Of a stretch of 5,377 nucleotides of DNA, positions 1 to 5,377 are shown in pieces. The position numbers and the translations under genes were made by a program. Source of the stretch: Gammaproteobacteria bacterium (GTDB taxonomy: Bacteria; Pseudomonadota; Gammaproteobacteria; SZUA-229); assembly GCA_026998145.1 (NCBI GenBank), contig JALTRC010000114.1, positions 1 to 5,377 of the forward strand, written 5' to 3'. Numbering within the stretch: position 1 is the first letter of the stretch; each line of letters starts with the position of its first letter. The notes beneath the pieces were generated by a model. It did not search any database and was not told the DNA's origin. It saw nothing but the letters and a program-made list of their open reading frames with translations.

Positions 1-1289
1 TGCTGTTCTTCCGATATGCCGATACCGGTATCGTGAACGGCAATGCGTAATTCTGCCTGCTCGCTGTCCAGTGATTCATTGGTGATATGCAGGCTGACTT
101 CCCCGTGGCGGGTAAATTTGATGGCATTGCTAATCAGGTTAATTAATACCTGACGTAACCTGACCGGGTCGCCCTGTAACAGAGAAGGAATGTTGTGGGC
201 AAGATGTGTGTTGAAGGTGATACCCTTGTCTTCAGCCTGATGGGCAAACATGGCGTAAATTTCATCGACTTCCCGTTGCAGGCTAAAGTCAGATGGCATT
301 AGCGTTAGCTGGCCAGCTTCTATTTTGGAGAAATCCAGAATGTCATTAACGATGGTCAGCAGGCTATGGGTAGAGGTATTGATATTGTGCACATAATCCC
401 GCTGGGTATTATTTAAGGGCGTTCTTTCCAGCAGGCTGGTAAAGCCCACCACGCCATTCATGGGGGTGCGAATTTCATGGCTCATGGTGGCGATAAACTC
501 ACTTTTTGCCTGATTGGCCGCTTCCGCCTGTTCCTTGGCGGATTCCAGTTCATGGGTGCGCTCTATTACCAGCTTTTCCAGATTCTGGCTGTAAGCAGTG
601 AGTTTTTGATCGTAGTTCTGTATCTGGTTAAGCATGCTGTTGAAACCATCAACCAGGGTGCCCAGTTCGTCGTTACTGTAGCGTTCGGCACGGCAACTGA
701 AATCCCTTTTTTCTGCCACAATTTCCATGGTATCGAGCAGGCGGCGCACCGGCGTAGAAATAACCCGTTGCAGACGATTGGAAAGTGCCAGAGCCAGCAG
801 CATGGAGACAATAAAAATCCCCAGCCCCATATAGGCCTGTTGAATTAATACCGCATGGGCCTGACTCAGATCGCCAATAATATAAATACGGCCAATGGTT
901 TCACCATCAAAAACAATGGCTTTTTCAACACGGATCTGGTCGGATAGTAAGGCATTATTGTGGTCGGCTGAGTCAGCGGTGAGATTATCCTTGCGATATT
1001 CCGCCAGCCGTTTGCCTTTTACCAGAATGCCTGCACCCAGTACATCATCCAGAGATGACAATGTCGATAAAATTTCCTCGGCTGTTTTGCTGTCACCAAA
1101 TGTAATAGCCGCACGATTATTGGCGCCAAGCACAGTGGCCAGTGACTGTAAGCGCATTTCGGTTTCATTACGTGATGATGCAATTTCCAGCATCATAAAT
1201 AATGACAGACTCAGCAGTAATACGGCTGCTGCGGTAAATAAAATAATAGCCTGTAGTTTCTGTTTGATGGAGGCGTTATGCATAATCAT
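1..1289 (-). CDS. Sensor histidine kinase (BarA/GacS-like), CHASE8-HAMP-HisKA-ATPase, C-terminus outside window
   Basis: Inner-membrane histidine kinase; 429 codons are visible before the window edge. I translated it by hand because it has no stop inside the window. Residues about 12-33 and 152-171 are hydrophobic and flank a periplasmic domain of about 115 residues. The segment AAITFGD (60-66) followed by a TAEEIL helix resembles the CHASE8-type sensor of YfiN/TpbB. HAMP follows at about 173-226 (P180, DELG 207-210), then a coiled coil to about 262. The HisKA H-box MSHEIRTPMNG puts the phospho-accepting histidine at H271. The ATPase N-box LINLISNAIKF has N384 and N388, and the G1 box DTGIG begins at D420, where the window stops. 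Kinases with this H-box are often hybrids carrying receiver domains, but that part is unseen. The ATG overlaps the stop of the yfiR-like gene (ATGA), with a GGTGG Shine-Dalgarno 9 nt upstream. Overlap and sensor type suggest control by that gene's product. Family is certain; ligand and target are unknown. Confidence 0.95.
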   Translation of the reverse strand, partial: MIMHNASIKQKLQAIILFTAAAVLLLSLSLFMMLEIASSRNETEMRLQSLATVLGANNRAAITFGDSKTAEEILSTLSSLDDVLGAGILVKGKRLAEYRKDNLTADSADHNNALLSDQIRVEKAIVFDGETIGRIYIIGDLSQAHAVLIQQAYMGLGIFIVSMLLALALSNRLQRVISTPVRRLLDTMEIVAEKRDFSCRAERYSNDELGTLVDGFNSMLNQIQNYDQKLTAYSQNLEKLVIERTHELESAKEQAEAANQAKSEFIATMSHEIRTPMNGVVGFTSLLERTPLNNTQRDYVHNINTSTHSLLTIVNDILDFSKIEAGQLTLMPSDFSLQREVDEIYAMFAHQAEDKGITFNTHLAHNIPSLLQGDPVRLRQVLINLISNAIKFTRHGEVSLHITNESLDSEQAELRIAVHDTGIGISEEQ

Positions 1290-1843
1290 GAATTTTTACC
1301 ACCAATAATTTCAGCCAGTATCAGCAGGCGTGAGCTGATTTCAAGCCTGGCTTTGTGGGCGGCGTTTAAATTGATAATCAGGTGTGTTTTGCCTTTTTTT
1401 CGATAGAACTGAATAACACCCCCATTGCGTGCAAAGTAGGAAGCTTCGCTAATGGTTAATATGGGCCAGTTTTTGATAGTGGCAAGAATGTGCCGGTAGT
1501 TCAGGCTGTTATTGGTGGCAATATAAAGTGCCTGACAATCTTTAGCCTCTCTGGCTTTTTTTATGGCCGTTACGGTTAGCATGTGGCCCTTGATTTTTTT
1601 ACCTTCCAGATGCTGCAAATCTGTACTCAGGCTGTTCTGGCCAATGGTGCACAGATGCAGTGGTGAGTCCCTGTGTTTAAAAACACTTTCTGGCCAGCGG
1701 GTGAATTTGGCAAAATTATAAATATAGGCTGCTTTCAGTAAACGCTCATCTTCGGACTGCTCTTTTGTGCCCCCATAGAGTGCCGCACTGTACATCAGGC
1801 ACAGTGCTAAGCCGCTCAGCCATTTTGTTAAGTAGCGGATCAA
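1286..1843 (-). CDS. YfiR-family periplasmic protein (DUF4154), TTG start
   Basis: Periplasmic regulator of 185 aa. The N-terminus has basic residues R3 and K7 and a hydrophobic stretch to about residue 24, consistent with a Sec signal peptide. The family signature LKAAYIYNFAKFTRWP is at 36-51. LCTIG (64-68) and KDCQALYI (101-108) carry cysteines C65 and C103, matching the spacing of the first disulfide of P. aeruginosa YfiR. The GGVIQF (141-146) and INLNAA segments are typical of the fold's end. The second cysteine pair of P. aeruginosa YfiR is absent. The start is TTG at 1843-1841: AGGA lies 6 nt upstream, an in-frame TAA lies further upstream with no ATG between, and the next Met (17) would destroy the signal peptide. 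In YfiBNR, YfiR holds a CHASE8-type membrane protein inactive. The 4-nt overlap with the kinase gene suggests it plays that role here, which is inference. Confidence 0.93.
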   Translation of the reverse strand: MIRYLTKWLSGLALCLMYSAALYGGTKEQSEDERLLKAAYIYNFAKFTRWPESVFKHRDSPLHLCTIGQNSLSTDLQHLEGKKIKGHMLTVTAIKKAREAKDCQALYIATNNSLNYRHILATIKNWPILTISEASYFARNGGVIQFYRKKGKTHLIINLNAAHKARLEISSRLLILAEIIGGKNS

Positions 1844-1849
1844 TTTAGA

Positions 1850-1853
1850 TCCT
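1850..1853 (-). promoter_or_regulatory. Shine-Dalgarno that fixes the TTG start of the yfiR-like gene
   Basis: AGGA on the minus strand, 6 nt before the TTG at 1843-1841. No ATG or GTG is in frame between this site and the upstream in-frame stop. The site therefore decides the start codon. Confidence 0.6.
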
Positions 1854-1854
1854 G

Positions 1855-1867
1855 CAATAAATTATTG
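1855..1867. repeat. 13-bp perfect inverted repeat just upstream of the yfiR-like gene
   Basis: CAATAA-A-TTATTG is a perfect palindrome with a one-base centre, immediately upstream of the ribosome binding site in the 77-bp gap after the receptor gene. It is too short, AT-rich and lacking in a following T-run to be a terminator. It could be a small operator or chance in AT-rich DNA. No regulator is assigned. Confidence 0.3.
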
Positions 1868-1920
1868 TAAGTGATGTAACTGGCATTGAATGTCCTTTCA
1901 TCCCTGTTCCTGTTCCTCAT

Positions 1921-3990
1921 CTAAAATTTATACCTCATTTCCACATAGTAATTGCGCCCCGGCAGTGGTAAATCATTCGGAATTGAGCGCCCGGTGTATT
2001 CTCTGGCATCCGTATCAAACAGATTGCGTATGGAGGCAGCAAGTTCCCAGCGTTTGGAGCCAGCGTAGCGAAGGGTGGTATCCGCCAGCAAATAAGCATC
2101 AACCGGGGAGCGGCTGTCGCTGCTCGGGCGAGGTCGTTTACCTATCCAGTTGGCCTGTAAATCCCAGTTCCAGCCCGCCTGAAAGCCCCAGTCGGCCCGA
2201 ATATAGGCATCCTGATCCGGCTCCTGAAAAATGCGGAAATCATTATCCTGGCTGCGGCGGGTATAGTTGGCTGACAGGTTAAGATCATCAGATGCCTGCC
2301 AGCGGGCTTCCAGTTCAATGCCATTAATATTGTGATCGCCGCTATTCTGAAACTGATTTTTGGCTAGCCCCACATCAATGGCGCGGATAATATCGGTTTG
2401 GCGGAATGAATATAAATTCATATTAAGTTGCAAGGTATTGCTGGCTGCATAGGAAAAGGACAGATCCAGCGTGCTGGAACGTTCAGGGTCGAGGTTCGGG
2501 TTGGGTAGTGAGCGTGAGGTAATGGCAAATAATTCCTGATAGGAAGGATCACGAAAAGCCCGGCCGTACATTAATTTAGAGGTGAGCTGTGAAGTGGTCT
2601 GCCAGACCAGTGCCAGGCGAGGATTTAATGTGCTGCCAAAATCCGAGTAGCGATCATGGCGTACGCCGGCGGTTAGCTCCCAGTTGTCGGCAAGTTTCCA
2701 TATATCCTGCGCAAATACATAGTGGATGCGACGCATTTTTTCCGGTGCAAAGGCAAAGCCGGTATCCGACAGATCGACAATCGGGCCGCCAGCAGGCAGG
2801 GGGTTGCCATCAGGGCCTGTGCCACTGTTAACCCTTTGCGCAACATAATATAAATCCTGCCAGCTAAAGCCGATGCCCATGCGCAGGCTGTGATCCTCGA
2901 TACCTGTGTAAAGGCCGCTGGTTTCAAATGATATTTGTCGCTCTGCTGATTTCATGTGATTGATCTGGCCCTGGGGATACAGGCCGCTGGCATCTGTGTA
3001 GCCCGGCGGGCGTTCCTGAAACCCCTGGCCGGAGCTGTAATTAAGATGCTGATAGCGTAATTCCGCATCCATATCCCAGTCTTTACTGATATTGTCATTG
3101 TGATAAAACAGCCCCAGATTATAGCGGCTATCACTGCCCCGGGTTACGTCATCCAGTACGCCGGCGCCCGTCAGGCCAATGCCCAGGTCGCTGCGGCGCA
3201 TGTAATCGGACAGTAACCGCCAGTTGTTTTTGGCAATGGAAAAACGAATGTCTTCATTGCGCCAGCCATATTGTGCCCTGCCGGGTGCCAGTGAAACATT
3301 GGTGGAAAAAGCCTGATCCTGAGCGGTCTGGGCATCGGCTTTAATTAGCGGCTTGTGGCCATCGGTGCGCGATAGCTCGGCGGTCAGGCCTATATCGAAA
3401 CCCGCCCATTTGTCCCCGTGCTGCACCCAGGCGGTTTGCGTATTAAAGCTGCCGAGGCGAATACCCGCTTCTGACTGTTTGATGGTGCCGGCTGTTTTGG
3501 TAATGATATTAATAACCCCTGCGGCCGCATCTGCCCCAAACAGTGCAGAGCCGGGGCCACGGATAATTTCTACCCGCTCTATCATGCTGGCGGGCAGCCC
3601 CTTCCAGAAAATACCAAAACCCCACATCAGGTCTTTCATGCTGGCGCCGTTGATCATCAGCAGGGTTTGCGTGGCCCGTGCGCCGCGAAACTCCACCAGT
3701 GGGCGATAACCAAACTGGCTGGTACGAATATGCATGCCGGGAACCCCTTCCAGCACATCCACCAGATTGGTAGCGCCGGTGGCTTTAATGTCATCGGCAG
3801 TAATCAGGGTGACAACAGCGGGTGCCTGGGTGGTGGTATGTTTGGATGCGGTGGCAATGGTGGTTTCCAGTTTAACCAGATCTTCCAGGCTCAGAGAGAT
3901 CAGGTGATCGAGCTTTGAGTCATGGTCTGCCAGGGCTATAGGTGTATGAAACAGGCTGAGAAAAACAATCGGGGGGAGAAGCTTTTTCAT
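1921..3990 (-). CDS. TonB-dependent outer-membrane receptor
   Basis: Outer-membrane gated channel of 689 aa, a usual length for the family, importing a scarce ligand using TonB-ExbBD energy. Residues 1-21 form a Sec signal peptide (KK, then a hydrophobic core ending PIALA). The mature start has a SLEDLVKLE segment. ETTIATA at 42-48 is a possible TonB box, ahead of the plug (about 55-165). The plug ends in the diagnostic IERVEIIRGPGSALFG (137-152) and AAGVINIITK. The barrel follows, including NPRLALVWQ, KLMYGRAFRDPSYQELF and NPNLDPERSSTLDLS. It ends in YYVEMRYKF with a terminal phenylalanine for BAM recognition. There is no N-terminal STN signalling extension, so it is not an FecA-type anti-sigma transducer. 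The ATG at 3990 suits the signal peptide, although no clear Shine-Dalgarno precedes it. The yfiR-like gene follows after 77 bp with no evident terminator. Substrate class (siderophore, cobalamin or other) cannot be decided from sequence. Confidence 0.95.
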   Translation of the reverse strand: MKKLLPPIVFLSLFHTPIALADHDSKLDHLISLSLEDLVKLETTIATASKHTTTQAPAVVTLITADDIKATGATNLVDVLEGVPGMHIRTSQFGYRPLVEFRGARATQTLLMINGASMKDLMWGFGIFWKGLPASMIERVEIIRGPGSALFGADAAAGVINIITKTAGTIKQSEAGIRLGSFNTQTAWVQHGDKWAGFDIGLTAELSRTDGHKPLIKADAQTAQDQAFSTNVSLAPGRAQYGWRNEDIRFSIAKNNWRLLSDYMRRSDLGIGLTGAGVLDDVTRGSDSRYNLGLFYHNDNISKDWDMDAELRYQHLNYSSGQGFQERPPGYTDASGLYPQGQINHMKSAERQISFETSGLYTGIEDHSLRMGIGFSWQDLYYVAQRVNSGTGPDGNPLPAGGPIVDLSDTGFAFAPEKMRRIHYVFAQDIWKLADNWELTAGVRHDRYSDFGSTLNPRLALVWQTTSQLTSKLMYGRAFRDPSYQELFAITSRSLPNPNLDPERSSTLDLSFSYAASNTLQLNMNLYSFRQTDIIRAIDVGLAKNQFQNSGDHNINGIELEARWQASDDLNLSANYTRRSQDNDFRIFQEPDQDAYIRADWGFQAGWNWDLQANWIGKRPRPSSDSRSPVDAYLLADTTLRYAGSKRWELAASIRNLFDTDAREYTGRSIPNDLPLPGRNYYVEMRYKF

Positions 3991-4024
3991 AATTTAAGGA
4001 AGGGATAACTTTAAATGAAAACAG

Positions 4025-4053
4025 AATATATATAGTACATTCTGCATGCAAAA
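4025..4053 (-). promoter_or_regulatory. Candidate promoter of the receptor-yfiR-kinase operon
   Basis: On the minus strand TATATT (4030-4025) matches the -10 consensus at 5 of 6 bases. A poor -35 candidate, TTTTGC (4053-4048), stands 17 nt upstream. Predicted transcription would begin near 4018, about 28 nt before the receptor ATG. An imperfect 19-bp inverted repeat (4024-4042, GAAT...ATTC) overlaps the -10. The poor -35 suggests activator dependence or a chance match. Read-through from the tRNA is an alternative, since I see no terminator between them. Confidence 0.35.
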
Positions 4054-4079
4054 GATTTTTGTGAAAATTAACTGGAAAA

Positions 4080-4156
4080 TGGTGGGCCTGGAAGGACTCG
4101 AACCTTCGACCGATCGATTATGAGTCGAGCGCTCTAACCAACTGAGCTACAGGCCC
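4080..4156 (-). tRNA. tRNA-Ile2 (anticodon CAU), lysidine-type; elongator tRNA-Met is the alternative
   Basis: A complete 77-nt cloverleaf with encoded CCA (4082-4080) and discriminator A. The acceptor stem GGGCCTG/CAGGCCC is perfect. The D stem is GCTC/GAGC with GG in the loop. The anticodon loop CTCATAA places CAT at 4122-4120, and the T arm is GAAGG-TTCGAGT-CCTTC. The top pair of the anticodon stem, 27-43, is a C/T mismatch, where E. coli ileX has a G-T wobble. I assign Ile2 rather than elongator Met because the gene lies just downstream of rpoD, as ileX does in E. coli, and because its acceptor stem is C-rich near positions 4-5 as in Ile2. In that case TilS would convert C34 to lysidine so that it reads AUA. 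The first 11 nt are duplicated upstream in a tandem array. No intrinsic terminator follows it. Confidence 0.93.
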
Positions 4157-4473
4157 TTATTTTGTCATATCAGGTAAGGGAATGACCTGAAAGCTGCCTG
4201 AGTCGGGCTACTAACCCTGTGCTATCGCACCCCGCTACAGGCCCTTATTTTTTGTCGTATCAGGTAAGGGTGGTAACCTGAAAGCTGCCTGAGTCGGGCG
4301 ACTAACCCTGTGCTATCGCACCCCGCTACAGGCCCTTATTTTTTGTCGTATCAGGTAAGGGTGGTAACCTGAAAACTGCCTGAGTCGGGCGACTAACCCT
4401 GTGCTACCGCACCCCGCTACAGGCCCTTATTTTTGTCGTATCAGGTAAGGGTGGTAACCTGAAAACTGCCTGA
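4146..4473. repeat. Tandem array of about 91-bp units, each carrying the 5' end of the adjacent tRNA
   Basis: Four units in head-to-tail order: 4146-4233 (88 bp), 4234-4324 (91 bp), 4325-4415 (91 bp) and a partial 4416-4473 (58 bp). Each begins on the plus strand with GCTACAGGCCC, the exact complement of tRNA nucleotides 1-11. In the first unit these bases are the real tRNA gene. Units two and three differ by only a few bases. The unit next to the tRNA is more diverged, with a shorter T-run and different bases at about 4181-4185 and 4210. Each full unit holds three short inverted repeats: TCAGGT...ACCTGA, AGTCG-GG-CGACT (broken in the first unit) and GTGC-TATC-GCAC. I see no open reading frame of note. 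The array occupies most of the rpoD-tRNA gap and would lie in the 5' leader of a tRNA transcript started near rpoD. It recalls, in mirror image, the rtT repeats of E. coli tyrT, which carry the 3' end of a tRNA. Confidence 0.9.
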
Positions 4474-4500
4474 ATGAAAGGCAAAACAAAACCGCTGCAC

Positions 4501-4528
4501 ATTATATGCATCGGCTGTTGAACAACAA
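4501..4528 (-). promoter_or_regulatory. Likely promoter for the repeat array and tRNA
   Basis: A perfect TATAAT lies at 4506-4501 on the minus strand, 28 nt after the rpoD stop. A partial -35 TTGTTG (4528-4523) stands 16 nt upstream. The following bases GTGCAGCG are GC-rich, as in the discriminators of stringently controlled stable-RNA promoters. A transcript from here would carry all the repeat units before reaching the tRNA 5' end at 4156, a leader of about 340 nt. The perfect -10 carries most of the weight; the -35 is only half matched. Confidence 0.5.
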
Positions 4529-4533
4529 GCTTT

Positions 4534-5377
4534 TTATGGGGTTTCGCTGTCTTCGCCAATAAAGCTGCGCAGGTGTTCCGCCCGTGAAGGGTGGCGCAGT
4601 TTGCGCAATGCCTTGGCTTCGATCTGACGAATCCGCTCACGGGTGACATCAAACTGCTTGCCCACTTCTTCCAGCGTATGGTCGGTATTCATATCGATAC
4701 CGAAGCGCATGCGCAGTACCTTGGCTTCTCTCGGTGTTAAGGTTGAAAGAATATCCCGGGTGGATTCCCGTAAGGATTCGCCAGTGGCAGACTCGATAGG
4801 TGAGAGAATATTAACGTCCTCAATAAAGTCACCCAGATGTGAATCTTCGTCATCGCCAATAGGTGTTTCCATGGAAATGGGTTCCTTGGCGATTTTCAGT
4901 ACCTTGCGAACCTTGTCTTCCGGCATTTCCATTTTTTCAGCCAGCTCTTCCGGTGTGGGTTCGCGGCCCATTTCCTGTAGCATCTGGCGGAAAATACGGT
5001 TCAGCTTGTTGATGGTTTCAATCATGTGCACCGGAATACGGATGGTGCGAGCCTGATCCGCAATGGAGCGGGTAATGGCCTGACGAATCCACCAGGTGGC
5101 ATAGGTGGAGAACTTGTAGCCACGGCGGTATTCGAATTTATCCACCGCTTTCATCAGGCCGATATTGCCTTCCTGAATCAGGTCCAGGAACAGCAGGCCA
5201 CGATTGGTGTACTTTTTGGCAATGGAGATAACCAGACGCAGGTTGGCCTCCACCATTTCTTTCTTGGCGCGGCGGGCCTTGGCTTCGCCAATGGACATGC
5301 GGCGATTGATTTCCTTGATATTGCTGATGCTCAGGCCGAATTCTTTTTCCAGCAGCGCCAGCTTCTGCTGGGTTTGC
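4534..5377 (-). CDS. rpoD: RNA polymerase primary sigma factor RpoD (sigma-70), 3' part
   Basis: Housekeeping sigma factor that directs RNA polymerase to -10/-35 promoters; 280 C-terminal residues are visible. The frame stays open to the window edge, so the Met at 5298 is internal, inside the conserved INRRMSIGEAKARR stretch. Region 2 is nearly identical to E. coli from memory (EANLRLVISIAKKY, then FSTYATWWIRQAITRSIADQ, which melts and reads the -10 element). Region 3 has IPVHMIETINKLNR and the sigma finger GDDEDSHLGDFIED. Region 4 has LTPREAKVLRMRFGID and the -35-binding helix-turn-helix TLEEVGKQFDVTRERIRQIE. The end, SFIGEDSETP, runs a few residues past the E. coli terminus. No convincing terminator follows. 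A promoter and the repeat array begin within 30 nt of the stop, so transcription may continue into the tRNA region. Confidence 0.98.
   Translation of the reverse strand, partial: QTQQKLALLEKEFGLSISNIKEINRRMSIGEAKARRAKKEMVEANLRLVISIAKKYTNRGLLFLDLIQEGNIGLMKAVDKFEYRRGYKFSTYATWWIRQAITRSIADQARTIRIPVHMIETINKLNRIFRQMLQEMGREPTPEELAEKMEMPEDKVRKVLKIAKEPISMETPIGDDEDSHLGDFIEDVNILSPIESATGESLRESTRDILSTLTPREAKVLRMRFGIDMNTDHTLEEVGKQFDVTRERIRQIEAKALRKLRHPSRAEHLRSFIGEDSETP

Noticed and set aside
477..848. Plus-strand 123-codon frame antisense to the histidine kinase
   Set aside because: The minus-strand frame encodes clear HAMP, coiled-coil and HisKA sequence here, while the antisense product resembles nothing. 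The same holds for the other plus-strand frames opposite the kinase, the receptor and rpoD.
1766..1843. Lipoprotein signal in the YfiR-like protein
   Set aside because: The residue before C15 is leucine (LALC), which does not fit a lipobox needing G, A or S. A Sec signal peptide is the better reading.
4024..4042. Fur box upstream of the TonB-dependent receptor
   Set aside because: The 19-bp element matches the Fur consensus at too few positions. Iron control cannot be claimed.
4146..4473. CRISPR array
   Set aside because: The 88-91 bp units are contiguous with no unique spacers between them and carry tRNA sequence, so they are plain tandem repeats.
4146..4473. Attachment sites of an integrated element at the tRNA
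   Set aside because: Integrases usually duplicate the tRNA 3' half. Here only the first 11 nt are duplicated, several times in tandem, with no integrase or cargo between copies.
4478..4533. Intrinsic terminator of rpoD
   Set aside because: The GCTTGTTG/CAACAGC hairpin is bulged with a tiny loop and no T-run after it. The later TTTTGTTTT has only a 4-bp stem before it. Neither is convincing.
4404..4652. Minus-strand 82-codon frame across the rpoD end and the repeats
   Set aside because: It overlaps the conserved rpoD 3' end in another frame, has no recognisable motif and runs into the repeat array. It is a shadow of rpoD.
4534..5298. A short complete sigma-factor gene starting at 5298
   Set aside because: The frame continues upstream of that Met to the window edge with conserved RpoD sequence, so the Met is internal.

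Overview
The window reads as a chromosomal segment of a gammaproteobacterium, probably a free-living non-enteric one. The RpoD C-terminus is close to the E. coli/Pseudomonas type, and a CAU-anticodon tRNA lies just downstream of rpoD, as ileX does in E. coli. Base composition is intermediate. I cannot name the genus. Every gene is on the minus strand, so the biological order runs from high to low coordinates.

Region 1 (5377 to 4534) is the 3' part of rpoD, the primary sigma factor, with its 5' end outside the window. Region 2 (4533 to 4157) has no protein gene. It opens with a likely promoter carrying a perfect TATAAT and then holds a tandem array of about 91-bp units. Each unit carries an exact copy of the first 11 nt of the neighbouring tRNA. 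The last unit runs into the true tRNA gene, a CAU-anticodon tRNA judged to be tRNA-Ile2 (4156 to 4080, CCA encoded). I consider this array the most unusual part of the window.

Region 3 (4079 to 1) looks like a three-gene envelope-signalling operon. It encodes a TonB-dependent outer-membrane receptor (689 aa), a periplasmic YfiR-family protein (185 aa, TTG start) and an inner-membrane histidine kinase cut by the window edge. The kinase has a YfiN/TpbB-like periplasmic CHASE8-type sensor, then HAMP, HisKA and the start of the ATPase domain. The yfiR-like gene and the kinase gene overlap by 4 nt (ATGA). In Pseudomonas YfiBNR, YfiR is a periplasmic inhibitor of a membrane diguanylate cyclase with this kind of sensor. 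Here the output is a histidine kinase and the outer-membrane partner is a transporter rather than the lipoprotein YfiB. The inferred logic is that receptor state or ligand affects the YfiR-like protein, which affects the kinase. The ligand and the downstream regulator cannot be read from this window.
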